NCBI RefSeq assembly: GCF_001425045.1
Contig: NZ_LMDJ01000031.1
Location: 63,768 to 127,767, forward strand
DNA: 64,000 nt
Reading direction: 5' to 3'
DNA from: Massilia sp. Root351
GTDB lineage: Bacteria > Pseudomonadota > Gammaproteobacteria > Burkholderiales > Burkholderiaceae_D
Made by a program: the position numbers and the translations under genes. The notes beneath the pieces were generated by a model. That model ran no database searches. It was not told where the DNA came from and was given only the letters and a program-made list of their open reading frames with translations. Below are positions 17,170-25,601 of this stretch, one piece after another; within the stretch, counting starts at the first letter, position 1; each line of letters starts with the position of its first letter.

Positions 17170-17613
17170 ATGTGGAAACAATCCTTGGCCATCCTGTGCG
17201 GCCTGCTGGCCCTGTCGTCACTGCCGGCCGCAGCGCAAAGCGACCCGGAACTGGCCAAGTCGCTGGGCGGCGATGAAATGGGCATGAAGAAGTACGTGCT
17301 GGTCATTCTCAGGTCCGGACCGAAGAAGATGCCCGCCGGCGCCGAGCGCACCGAGATGTTCAAGGGCCACTTCGCCAATATGCAGCGCTTGTCAGACGAG
17401 AAAAAGCTGGCGCTGGCCGGTCCGCTGGACGGCGTCGACGGCTGGCGCGGCCTGTTCGTGATGGCGACTGCGGATATCGCAGAAGCGAAACAGCTGGTGG
17501 CCACCGATCCCGTCATCGTCAACGGTGAAATGGTCGCCGAATACCATGCCTTTTACTCGTCCGCCGGCTTGATGGCGGTCGGCGAGATTCACAAGAAAAT
17601 ATCGAAGAAATGA
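17170..17613 (+). CDS. Exported YCII-related protein
   Basis: 147 residues. A Sec signal peptide (MWKQSLAILCGLLALSSLPAAAQ) precedes a YCII-like ferredoxin-fold domain: KKYVLVILRSGP, then GHFANMQRLSDEKKLALAGPL with the family His, and DIAEAKQLVATDPVIVNG near the end. YCII domains are usually cytosolic and of mostly unknown function, some with dechlorinase or dehydrochlorinase-like roles; an exported version is less common. It stands alone with a 137-bp upstream gap. Confidence 0.8.
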   Translation: MWKQSLAILCGLLALSSLPAAAQSDPELAKSLGGDEMGMKKYVLVILRSGPKKMPAGAERTEMFKGHFANMQRLSDEKKLALAGPLDGVDGWRGLFVMATADIAEAKQLVATDPVIVNGEMVAEYHAFYSSAGLMAVGEIHKKISKK

Positions 17614-17876
17614 AGCCGGCGGCCAGGCTGTTGGCCGCTTGCATGAGGCACGCGCCGCGCCGGCAAGCCTGCGGCTGAGCTACAGCTTGATGCTGCTCAG
17701 GCATGTCTGCAGCATGCCGGCGCACAGTGGCTGGAGCTGGCTTGACAGGGCGACCTGAAATAGGAAATCGACAAGCTGCGGACCTGGATGAGCGGCGTGG
17801 CGATCGGCCTGTCCTTTTCACAGGCCGGCATGAGCATCACGCTGTTTTTCCTGTTGCAACAGTCTTTGGCCGGCCC

Positions 17877-18830
17877 CTATGCCACGACATTGGCCGGTTT
17901 GCCGGCCACGAAAGCCTCGATGTTGTCGATCAGCTGGTCGGCCAGGATCTGCATCGCTTGCGTGCTGGCCCAGGCGATGTGCGGGGTCAGGATGAAGTTG
18001 GGCAGGTGCAGGTTGAGCAGCACGTTGTCCTCCGGCGGCGGCTCCTTGACCAGCACGTCGAAGCCCGCGCCGGCGATCACGCCGGTGGTCAGCGCCCTAG
18101 CCAGCGCGGCCTCGTCCACCAGGCCGCCGCGCGCGGTGTTGATCAGCAGGGCGGAGCGCTTCATCCGTTTCAGCTCGGGCGCAGCGATGCAGTTGCGGGT
18201 CTGGTCGTTCAGCGGGGCATGCAGGCTGAGCACGTCAGAGCTTTCCAGCAGCTCGTCCCACGACACGTTCCTGACGCCGTCTTCTTCCACCGGGGTGCGC
18301 TTGTGCACCAGGATGTCCATGCCGAAGGCGCGCCCCAGCCGGGCCACCGCCTGCCCCAGTGCGCCATAGCCCAGCAGGCCCAGTTTGCTGCCGGCCAGGT
18401 CGGCGATGGGGTGGTCGAACAGGCAGAACTTGTCGGACTTCTGCCACTTGCCGGCCTGCACGTCGGCCCGGTAGGCCAGCAGATTGCGGCGCAGCGCCAG
18501 GATCATGGCGAACACGTGTTCCGGCAAGGTGGCGTAGGCGTAGTTGCGGATGTTGGACACCACGATGCCGCGCTCCCGGCAGGCGGCCAGGTCGATGATG
18601 TCGGTGCCGGTGGCGGCCACGGCGATCATCTTCAGGTCCGGCAGCCGCGCCAGCGTGTCCGCGCGCAGCGGCACCTTGTTGGTGATGGCGATGCTGGCGC
18701 CGGCCAGGCGGCTGGCGGCGTCGCCGGCCGCGGTGGCCGCGAACTCGGTCCAGCTATGGCTGAAGCCGGGGCGGCGCACGTTGGCGATCAGGCTTTCGCG
18801 GTCGAGGAAGACTATATTGTGATCGTTCAT
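17877..18830 (-). CDS. D-2-hydroxyacid dehydrogenase (glycerate/hydroxypyruvate reductase type)
   Basis: 317 residues from the ATG at 18830; the frame stays open far upstream but that part overlaps the LysR gene. NAD-binding LGLLGYGALGQAVARLGRAF lies near residue 150. Catalytic Arg is in NTARGGLVDE, catalytic Glu follows GFDVLVKEPP, and the His is in LTPHIAWAS, the complete triad of the family. It should reversibly reduce a 2-oxoacid to a D-2-hydroxyacid. Its ATG overlaps the LysR stop by one base (TGATG), so it is translationally coupled to that regulator. Resembles HprA-like glycerate dehydrogenases; substrate unproven. Confidence 0.9.
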   Translation of the reverse strand: MNDHNIVFLDRESLIANVRRPGFSHSWTEFAATAAGDAASRLAGASIAITNKVPLRADTLARLPDLKMIAVAATGTDIIDLAACRERGIVVSNIRNYAYATLPEHVFAMILALRRNLLAYRADVQAGKWQKSDKFCLFDHPIADLAGSKLGLLGYGALGQAVARLGRAFGMDILVHKRTPVEEDGVRNVSWDELLESSDVLSLHAPLNDQTRNCIAAPELKRMKRSALLINTARGGLVDEAALARALTTGVIAGAGFDVLVKEPPPEDNVLLNLHLPNFILTPHIAWASTQAMQILADQLIDNIEAFVAGKPANVVA

Positions 18831-19777
18831 CAGGCTGCCTGCTGTGTGGGAAGGAAGTTGGGCGTGGTCCGGATGCGCATGCCGGGATGGGCGGCAAAAT
18901 GCTCGGCCACCCATTCCACGAACACGCGGACCTTGGCCGACAGGTGGCGGTTCTGCGGATAGACTACATGAATCGGGATCGGGTCGGTAATCCAGTCGGC
19001 CAGCACCTGCACCAGGCGGCCGTCGCGCAGGTATTCTTCCAGCGCAAAGTCGGTCATCTGCACGATGCCCAGCCCGGCCAGCCCGGCCGCCACGTAGGCG
19101 TTGCTGTCGTTGAGCGCGATGACGCCCGGCAGCGGCGTCTGGATGCGTTCGCCGTTCAGCGTAAAGTCCCAGTCGTAGATTTTGCCGGTCTTGGCCGAGA
19201 AGTAATTGACGCAGCGGTGGCGCTCGAGGTCGCGCGGGTGCTGCGGCACGCCGTAGCGCTGCAGATAAGAGGGGGCGGCGCAGGTGACGAAGCTGAGCAC
19301 ACCAATGCGGCGCGCGATCAGCGCCGAATCGCCCAGGACGCCGCCGCGCACCGCGCAATCGACGCCTTCCTCGATCAGGTCCACCGGGCGGTCGCTGCAG
19401 CCCAGTTCCAGCGTGATGTCCGGGTAGCGCTCGAAGAAGTCGGGCAGGGCAGGCACCAGCACTTCACTGGCCAGGCCGGTGGGCGCGTCCACCCGCAGCC
19501 GTCCGCTGGGGCTGAGCTTGGTGCGCGACAGCGATTCCTCGGCCTCGCGCACGTCGGACAGGATGCGCAGGCAGCGTTCGTAATAGGCGGCGCCGTCGGC
19601 GGTGACGCTGATCTGGCGCGTGGTGCGGTGCAGCAGCTTGACCGCGAGGACGGTTTCCAGTCCTTGCACCAGGGTCGACACGGTGGCCTTGGGCAGTTGC
19701 ATGTTTTCGGCGGCACGCGTGAAGCCGCCCGCGTCGACCACCTGCACGAACACTTCCATTGCTAGCAGTTTGTTCAT
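18830..19777 (-). CDS. LysR-family transcriptional regulator, candidate regulator of the RND region
   Basis: 315 residues, standard for LysR. The winged helix is at the N-terminus (FVQVVDAGGFTRAAENMQLP, then KATVSTLVQGLE), followed by the effector-binding halves starting near residue 90 (SGRLRVDAPTGLASEVLVPA). It looks like the DmlR/AaeR-type branch. It is divergent from the small-peptide/hydrolase genes that lead into the RND operon, matching ceoR and bpeT in the Burkholderia salicylate-inducible pumps, and is also coupled to a dehydrogenase on its own side. Control of either side is inferred from position. Confidence 0.9.
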   Translation of the reverse strand: MNKLLAMEVFVQVVDAGGFTRAAENMQLPKATVSTLVQGLETVLAVKLLHRTTRQISVTADGAAYYERCLRILSDVREAEESLSRTKLSPSGRLRVDAPTGLASEVLVPALPDFFERYPDITLELGCSDRPVDLIEEGVDCAVRGGVLGDSALIARRIGVLSFVTCAAPSYLQRYGVPQHPRDLERHRCVNYFSAKTGKIYDWDFTLNGERIQTPLPGVIALNDSNAYVAAGLAGLGIVQMTDFALEEYLRDGRLVQVLADWITDPIPIHVVYPQNRHLSAKVRVFVEWVAEHFAAHPGMRIRTTPNFLPTQQAA

Positions 19778-19787
19778 CTATTTCCTT

Positions 19788-19809
19788 ATTGTTCGGGATT
19801 CTGAACAAT
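19788..19809. promoter_or_regulatory. Candidate LysR box in the divergent gap
   Basis: ATTGTTC and GAACAAT are perfect 7-bp inverted arms 8 bp apart and contain a T-N11-A core, the usual LysR-type site. It starts 10 bp from the LysR start codon and about 90 bp from the divergent gene, fitting autoregulation and activation of the rightward genes. Confidence 0.65.
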
Positions 19810-19900
19810 CAATTCGACTTCGAGCTATTTATCGGATTGTAGATCAAGACTATAGTTCATGCATGCAGAAATGTAACGCAGTGCCACTAGGAGTTTTACC

Positions 19901-20110
19901 ATGAAACATCGGGATGGAATCTTTGCAACGATCGCGTTAGCGCTGAGCTCGTTCGCCTTGGCCGGAATGATGTACACCGACTTGTACTCGGCCGCTGCCG
20001 GTACGGAAGTTCGTGGCGTCAACGCGCTGACCCACGAGGTCATCGGCGGTGGCATGGTGGCCAATGCGGACAGCCTGGCCAAGAGCAATTCTGCGGCGGT
20101 GCAGCAATGA
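19901..20110 (+). CDS. Small exported or membrane peptide coupled to the hydrolase gene
   Basis: 69 residues: an N-terminal hydrophobic segment (GIFATIALALSSFALAGMMY) that could be a signal peptide or single helix, then about 45 mostly polar residues. AGGAG lies seven bases before the ATG. Its TGA overlaps the next ATG as ATGA, strong evidence that it is a real translated gene coupled to the hydrolase. I do not recognise it. Position at the head of the efflux region suggests an accessory role or a translational leader. Confidence 0.68.
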   Translation: MKHRDGIFATIALALSSFALAGMMYTDLYSAAAGTEVRGVNALTHEVIGGGMVANADSLAKSNSAAVQQ

Positions 20111-20961
20111 TGGATCCGGTGCCGGCGCAGCTGAAGATGCGTGATATCGAAGTGGCCGGGGCCCATGGCCCGTTGGCCGCCCGCCTGTACAGCGGCGCAT
20201 TTTCGGGTGCGCCGACCGGCAAGCGCGATACGCTGATCGTCTTTTTCCCCGGCGGCGGTTTTGTCAGCGGCGACCTGGACGAGGCGGACGAGTTCCTGCG
20301 CGGCCTGGTCAGCTGCAACTCCGGCTACCTGGTACTGGCCAGCAATTACACCCTTGCCACCACCAGCCCCTTCCCGGCGGCGGTGGAAGATGCCCACGCG
20401 GTACTGCTGTGGGCCAAGAAGAACAAAACCAAGCTGGGCTGGAATGGCAAGCGCCTGGTGGTGGCCGGCATCGAAGCCGGCGCCAACCTGGCCGCCGTCA
20501 GTTCGCTGATGTCGCGCGACCGCGGCGGCCCGGCGCTGTCGGGCCAGATCCTCATCATGCCCATGCTGGACCCGGGCCTGTCGAGCAGCTCCATGCGGGA
20601 GCTGCCGACATGCACCGACAAGGCCAAGGCGGCCGATGTCTGCGCCGCCGGCTATCGCGGTTATCTGCCCAATGCGGCCGACCGTACGCATCCTTATGCT
20701 TCGCCGCTGCAGTCGAGCCGGCTGAAGAACCTGCCGCCGGCGCTGATCCTGTCCGGCGAGGACGACCCCTTACGCGATGAAGCTGAACAATACGGCACCA
20801 AGCTGATCTCCTGCGGCATCAAGACCACCGTGCGGCGCCTGCCCTCGGCGCCCGTGTCCGACGTCGAGGCACGCAACGAATGTGCGTGCAAGGTGTTCGC
20901 ACTGAGCGAAATTGCCGGCTTCATTGCCGCCCTGGATGGGACGGAGCTGCCGCCGTCATGA
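20107..20961 (+). CDS. LlpE-like alpha/beta hydrolase (HSL family) with degraded catalytic triad
   Basis: 284 residues of the hormone-sensitive-lipase fold. The oxyanion loop FFPGGGFVSGD stands where HGGG is usual, and the acid region GEDDPLRDEAEQYG is intact. But the nucleophile elbow reads GIEAGAN, with Glu where GxSxG needs Ser, and the His near the C-terminus (expected around RLPSAPVSD) is missing. It is therefore probably not an esterase. It lies before the pump genes exactly where llpE sits in the Burkholderia ceo and bpeEF loci. A scaffold, sensor or ligand-binding role is possible. Codon pattern matches its neighbours, so it does not look like decay. Confidence 0.82.
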   Translation: MMDPVPAQLKMRDIEVAGAHGPLAARLYSGAFSGAPTGKRDTLIVFFPGGGFVSGDLDEADEFLRGLVSCNSGYLVLASNYTLATTSPFPAAVEDAHAVLLWAKKNKTKLGWNGKRLVVAGIEAGANLAAVSSLMSRDRGGPALSGQILIMPMLDPGLSSSSMRELPTCTDKAKAADVCAAGYRGYLPNAADRTHPYASPLQSSRLKNLPPALILSGEDDPLRDEAEQYGTKLISCGIKTTVRRLPSAPVSDVEARNECACKVFALSEIAGFIAALDGTELPPS

Positions 20962-20975
20962 GTAAATAAACATTT

Positions 20976-21014
20976 AAGTTTACTTATTGCCGGCCTGCCG
21001 GTATATTGGTAAAC
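20976..21014 (+). promoter_or_regulatory. Promoter with overlapping palindromes ahead of the RND adaptor
   Basis: TTTACT (20979-20984) and TATATT (21002-21007) are 17 bp apart, a reasonable sigma-70 promoter. TAAGT-TT-ACTTA sits on the -35 box, and GTTTAC/GTAAAC (20978, 21009) flank the whole promoter as inverted hexamers. This suggests repressor control of the pump genes independent of the LysR box. The repressor is unknown. Confidence 0.55.
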
Positions 21015-21141
21015 GTCCGATTTCCATGCAGTAACAATTTTCCGCGCCGTGTGCGCGGTGGGGCTGTCTTGTCCCTACGATTTGCAGTGCCGGGCGGTAT
21101 CGCCGCATCTATTAAAAATTTTCATACAAAAAGGGATTAAT

Positions 21142-22386
21142 ATGAAAAACGAAAAATCATTCACCGCCTTGCTGCGCCCGTTGGCCGCCGCAATGGTTGT
21201 AGCAGGGCTGGCAGCGGTCAGCCTTGCAGGATGCGATACCGCCAATGGCAAGACCGCCGAAGCGCCGGCCGCCGGCGGCCCGCCGATCTCCGCCGCCGCC
21301 GTGGTGGAGAAGAACATTACCGAGACCCAGGAGTTTTCCGGCCGCCTGGAAGCGATCGAGCGCGTCGAGATCCGTTCCCGCGTGAGCGGCTTCATCACTG
21401 CCGTCAACTTCAAGCCGGGCAGCGAAGTCAAGAAGGGCGACGTGCTGTTCCAGATCGACGCCCGTCCTTACCAGGCTGAACTGAGCCGTGCCGAGGCAGC
21501 CGCCAATTCGGCGCGCGCCAAGGCCGACCTGGCCAAGCTGGAACTGGCCCGCGCCGAGAAGCTGCTGGCCGACAAGGCCATCGCCCAGCGCGAGTACGAC
21601 GAGAAATCCTCCAGCCTGAAAGAGCTGGACGCCAATGCGCGCGCCGCCACGGCGCAAGCCGAAGCGGCGCGCCTGAACGTGGCCTACACGCAGGTGACCT
21701 CGCCGATCAACGGCCGCGTGTCGAAAGCGGAAATCACGCTGGGCAACCTGGTCGATGCGTCGGCCGTGCTGACCTCCGTGGTCTCGCTGGAGAAAATCTA
21801 CGCCAGCTTCGACGGCGATGAAGACACCTTCCTGCGCGTGGGCACCGCCGCCAACAAGGGCCAGCCGGTCACCGTGAAAGTGGGCCTGGCCAATGAAACC
21901 GGCTTCCCGCACGAAGGCAAGCTGGAATTCGTGGACAACCAGCTCGACCCGCGCAGCGGCTCGGTGCGCATGCGCGCCACCTTCGCCAACGCCGACAACG
22001 CGCTGGTGCCCGGCCTGTTCGCCCGCGTGCAGCTGGAAGGCGCCGGCGCCGGCAAGCCAGCGCTGCTGATCAACGACCGCGCCGTGGGCACGGACCAGAA
22101 CCGCAAGTTCGTGTTCGTGGTCGGCGCCGACAGCAAGGCCGAATACCGTCCGGTCACGCTGGGCCCGCAAATCGACGGCCTGCGCGTGGTGCGCGACGGC
22201 CTGAAGCCGGGCGAGAAGATCGTGGTCAACGGCCTGCAGCGCGTGCGTCCAGGCGCCCCGGTGACGGCGGAAATCGTGAAGATGGATTTCGATCCACTGG
22301 CCCCGGCCCCCGCCAAGCCTGAAGCTAAAAAAGAAGAGAAAGTCGCCGCCGCAGCCGCCAAGGCAGGCAGCACTTCGAAGCAGTAA
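21142..22386 (+). CDS. RND efflux periplasmic adaptor 1 (MexE/CeoA type lipoprotein)
   Basis: 414 residues from the ATG at 21142. The signal peptide ends in a lipobox (SLAGC), so it is inner-membrane anchored by lipid. The order is typical: beta-barrel/lipoyl half (EFSGRLEAIERVEIRSRVSG), a long alpha hairpin rich in Ala/Glu (about 105-175), second lipoyl half (TSPINGRVSKAEITLGNLVD), then membrane-proximal domain (TLGPQIDGLRVVRDGLKPGE). It bridges the pump encoded 28 bp downstream with an outer-membrane channel. The tail is Lys/Ala-rich. Closest by eye to MexE/CeoA; paralogous to the adaptor at 27238. Confidence 0.95.
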   Translation: MKNEKSFTALLRPLAAAMVVAGLAAVSLAGCDTANGKTAEAPAAGGPPISAAAVVEKNITETQEFSGRLEAIERVEIRSRVSGFITAVNFKPGSEVKKGDVLFQIDARPYQAELSRAEAAANSARAKADLAKLELARAEKLLADKAIAQREYDEKSSSLKELDANARAATAQAEAARLNVAYTQVTSPINGRVSKAEITLGNLVDASAVLTSVVSLEKIYASFDGDEDTFLRVGTAANKGQPVTVKVGLANETGFPHEGKLEFVDNQLDPRSGSVRMRATFANADNALVPGLFARVQLEGAGAGKPALLINDRAVGTDQNRKFVFVVGADSKAEYRPVTLGPQIDGLRVVRDGLKPGEKIVVNGLQRVRPGAPVTAEIVKMDFDPLAPAPAKPEAKKEEKVAAAAAKAGSTSKQ

Positions 22387-22414
22387 CTTCGAAGCTATAA
22401 CGAAGGAATAACCC

Positions 22415-25400
22415 ATGAACTTTTCACGCTTCTTTGTCGATAAACCGATCTTCGCGGCGGTTTTATCGATCATCATTTTCGTCGGTGGATTGATCTCCAT
22501 CTTCAAGCTGCCCATCTCCGAGTATCCGGACGTGGTGCCGCCCTCCGTGGTGGTGCGCGCGCAGTATCCGGGCGCCAATCCGAAGATCATTGCCGAAACC
22601 GTGGCCGCGCCGCTGGAAGAGCAGATCAACGGCGTCGAGAACATGCTCTACATGTCGTCGCAGAACACCTCGGACGGCGCGCTGGCGCTGACCGTGACGT
22701 TCAAGATCGGCACCAACGTCGAGCAGGCCGAAACCCAGGTGCAGAACCGCGTCCAGCGCGCGCTGCCGCGCCTGCCGGAAGAGGTGCGCCAGATCGGCGT
22801 GACGACCGTCAAGTCATCGCCCAACCTGACCATGGTGGTCCACCTGCAGTCGCCGGACGGCCGTTATGACGACCTGTACCTGCGCAACTACGCGGTGCTG
22901 AACGTGAAGGACCAGCTGGCCCGCATCAACGGCATGGGCGAAGTCCAGCTGTTCGGTTCCGGCGACTACGCCATGCGCGTCTGGCTCGACCCGCAGAAGG
23001 TGGCGGCGCGCAACCTGACCGCCGGCGACGTGGTGGCTTCGATCCGCGAGCAGAACGTGCAGGTCGCCGCCGGCGTGATCGGCCAGGGTCCGGCCAAGGA
23101 CGCCGACTTCCAGCTGACGGTCAACACCCAGGGCCGCCTGCAAAGCGTCGAGGAATTCGGCAACATCATCGTCAAGACCAACGCCGACGGCGCTGTCACC
23201 TTGCTCAAGGATGTGGCGCGCCTGGAAATGGGCTCGAACTCCTACGCCCTGCGCTCGCTGCTGAACAACAAGTCCGCCGTGGCGATCCCAATTTTCGAAG
23301 CGCCCAACGCCAACGCGCTGCAGCTGTCCTCGGACGTGCGCGCCAAGATGGCCGAGCTGTCGAAAGATTTTCCGGAAGGCGTCGAATACAGCATTGTGTA
23401 CGACCCAACCCAATTCGTGCGCGAGTCGATCGACTCCGTAATCCACACGCTGATCGAAGCGATCGTGCTGGTGGCGCTGGTGGTGATCATCTTCCTGCAA
23501 ACCTGGCGCGCCTCCGTCATCCCGCTGCTGGCGGTGCCGGTGTCGGTGGTGGGCACCTTCGCGGTGATGATCGCGTTCGGCTTCTCGATCAACACGCTGT
23601 CGCTGTTTGGCCTGGTGCTGGCCATCGGTATCGTGGTCGATGACGCCATCGTGGTGGTGGAGAACGTTGAGCGCAACATCGCCAACGGCCTGACCCCGCG
23701 CGACGCGACCATCCAGGCCATGAAAGAGGTGAGCGGCCCGATTATCGCCATCGCGCTGGTGCTGTGCGCCGTGTTCGTACCGATCGCTTTCGTGTCCGGC
23801 CTGACCGGCCAGTTCTACCGCCAGTTCGCGCTGACCATCGCCATCTCGACCGTGATCTCGGCATTCAGCTCGCTGACGCTGGCCCCGGCCCTGTCGGCAG
23901 CCCTGCTGAAACCGCATGACGCGCCGAAAGACGCGCTGACGCGCGGCATGGACAAGATCTTCGGCCGCTTCTTCGCCTGGTTCAACCGCTTCTTCGGCCG
24001 CGCGTCGGACAAGTATGAAGTGGGCGTGAAGGGCGTGCTGCGCCGCAAATCGGCGGCAGTGGGCGTGTACCTGCTGCTGGCCATTGCCGCCGTGTTCATG
24101 TTCAAGGCCGTGCCGTCGGGCTTCGTGCCGGGCCAGGACAAGCAGTACCTGGTGGGCTTTGCCCAGCTGCCGGATGCCGCTTCGCTGGACCGCACCGACG
24201 CCGTGATCAAGAAAATGTCGGCCATCGCCCAGGAAATCCCTGGCGTGGAAGCCAGCGTGGCGTTCCCCGGCCTGTCGATCAACGGCTTCACCAATGCGCC
24301 TAACTCGGGCATCGTGTTCACCACGCTGAAACCGTTCCACGAGCGCAAGGACAAGAGCCAGTCGGCCGAAGCCATCGCCGCCGAGATCAACAAGCGCATG
24401 GGCGCCGTGCAGGACGCGTTCGTGATGGTGTTCCCGCCGCCGCCGGTCAACGGCCTGGGCACCATCGGCGGCTTCAAGATGATGCTGGAAGACCGCGGCA
24501 ACGTCGGCTACGACGAACTGTATAAGGCCAGCCAGGCGATGCAGATGAAGGCGTGGGGCAATCCGCAGCTGCAAGGCGTGTTCTCCAGCTTCCAGATCAA
24601 CGTGCCGCAGCTGTTCGCGGACGTGGACCGCACCAAGGCCAAGCAGCTGGGCGTGCCGCTGGCGACCATCTACCAGACCTTGCAGATCAACCTGGGTTCG
24701 CTGTACGTGAACGACTTCAACCAGTTCGGCCGCACCTATCAGGTGCGCGTGCAGGCTGACGCGCCGTTCCGTTCGCAGGCCGAGCAGATCTCGCAGCTGA
24801 AAGTGCGCAACGACAAGGGCGAGATGATTCCGCTGTCGTCGCTGATGCGCGTCAAGGACAGCTACGGCCCGGACCGCGTGCAGCGTTACAACGCCTACGT
24901 GTCGGCCGACATGAACGGCGGCCCGGCGCCGGGCGTTTCTTCGGGCACCGCGCAAGCCATCTTCGAGCAGATCGCCAAAGAGACTCTGCCAAAAGGGATA
25001 GCCTACGAGTGGACTGATTTGACTTTCCAGGAGATCCTGTCTGGTAACACCATGATCTACGTGTTCCCGCTGTGCGTGCTGCTGGTGTTCCTGGTGCTGG
25101 CTGCCCAGTACGAGAGCTGGACCCTGCCGCTGGCGGTGATCCTGATCGTGCCGATGTCCATCCTGTGCGCCCTGATCGGCGTGAAGGTGACCGGCGGCGA
25201 CAACAACATCTTCACCCAGATTGCGCTGTTTGTGCTGGTGGGGCTGGCCTCGAAGAATGCTATTCTGATTGTGGAATTCGCCCGCGAACTGGAAGACCAT
25301 GGCCGCACCGTGCTGCAAGCCGCCCTGGAAGCGTGCCGCCTGCGCCTGCGTCCGATCCTGATGACGTCGATCGCCTTCATCATGGGCGTCGTGCCCCTGG

Positions 25401-25600
25401 TGTTCTCGAGCGGCGCAGGTTCGGAAATGCGCCACGCGATGGGTGTGGCGGTGTTTGCCGGCATGCTGGGCGTGACCTTCTTCGGCCTGTTCCTCACGCC
25501 TGTGTTCTACGTCCTGCTGCGCACGCTGGCCCAGCGCATGGAGAAGCAATCCCCGGCCGACGCCGCTGCGGCGCCAGCCAAACTGGAAGGGACTCACTAA
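22415..25600 (+). CDS. RND multidrug efflux pump 1 (MexF/CeoB/BpeF type)
   Basis: 1061 residues, full length for a hydrophobe/amphiphile RND pump of the inner membrane, driven by protons. Starts MNFSRFFVDKPIFAAVLS, very like MexF. The relay aspartates in helix 4 are in GIVVDDAIVVVENVERN, the helix 10 lysine is in VGLASKNAILIVEFA, and two large periplasmic loops are present. It should export chloramphenicol/fluoroquinolone/trimethoprim-like compounds or natural aromatic compounds, judging from MexF relatives. It lies between its adaptor and its outer-membrane factor. A close paralogue is encoded at 28446-31634. Confidence 0.96.
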   Translation: MNFSRFFVDKPIFAAVLSIIIFVGGLISIFKLPISEYPDVVPPSVVVRAQYPGANPKIIAETVAAPLEEQINGVENMLYMSSQNTSDGALALTVTFKIGTNVEQAETQVQNRVQRALPRLPEEVRQIGVTTVKSSPNLTMVVHLQSPDGRYDDLYLRNYAVLNVKDQLARINGMGEVQLFGSGDYAMRVWLDPQKVAARNLTAGDVVASIREQNVQVAAGVIGQGPAKDADFQLTVNTQGRLQSVEEFGNIIVKTNADGAVTLLKDVARLEMGSNSYALRSLLNNKSAVAIPIFEAPNANALQLSSDVRAKMAELSKDFPEGVEYSIVYDPTQFVRESIDSVIHTLIEAIVLVALVVIIFLQTWRASVIPLLAVPVSVVGTFAVMIAFGFSINTLSLFGLVLAIGIVVDDAIVVVENVERNIANGLTPRDATIQAMKEVSGPIIAIALVLCAVFVPIAFVSGLTGQFYRQFALTIAISTVISAFSSLTLAPALSAALLKPHDAPKDALTRGMDKIFGRFFAWFNRFFGRASDKYEVGVKGVLRRKSAAVGVYLLLAIAAVFMFKAVPSGFVPGQDKQYLVGFAQLPDAASLDRTDAVIKKMSAIAQEIPGVEASVAFPGLSINGFTNAPNSGIVFTTLKPFHERKDKSQSAEAIAAEINKRMGAVQDAFVMVFPPPPVNGLGTIGGFKMMLEDRGNVGYDELYKASQAMQMKAWGNPQLQGVFSSFQINVPQLFADVDRTKAKQLGVPLATIYQTLQINLGSLYVNDFNQFGRTYQVRVQADAPFRSQAEQISQLKVRNDKGEMIPLSSLMRVKDSYGPDRVQRYNAYVSADMNGGPAPGVSSGTAQAIFEQIAKETLPKGIAYEWTDLTFQEILSGNTMIYVFPLCVLLVFLVLAAQYESWTLPLAVILIVPMSILCALIGVKVTGGDNNIFTQIALFVLVGLASKNAILIVEFARELEDHGRTVLQAALEACRLRLRPILMTSIAFIMGVVPLVFSSGAGSEMRHAMGVAVFAGMLGVTFFGLFLTPVFYVLLRTLAQRMEKQSPADAAAAPAKLEGTH

Positions 25601-25601
25601 T

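Noticed and set aside
17614..17876. Possible decayed gene (fragments such as AQACLQHAGAQWLELA, reminiscent of a phasin)
   Set aside because: Fragments are short, interrupted by several stops and not convincing enough for a family; left as intergenic.
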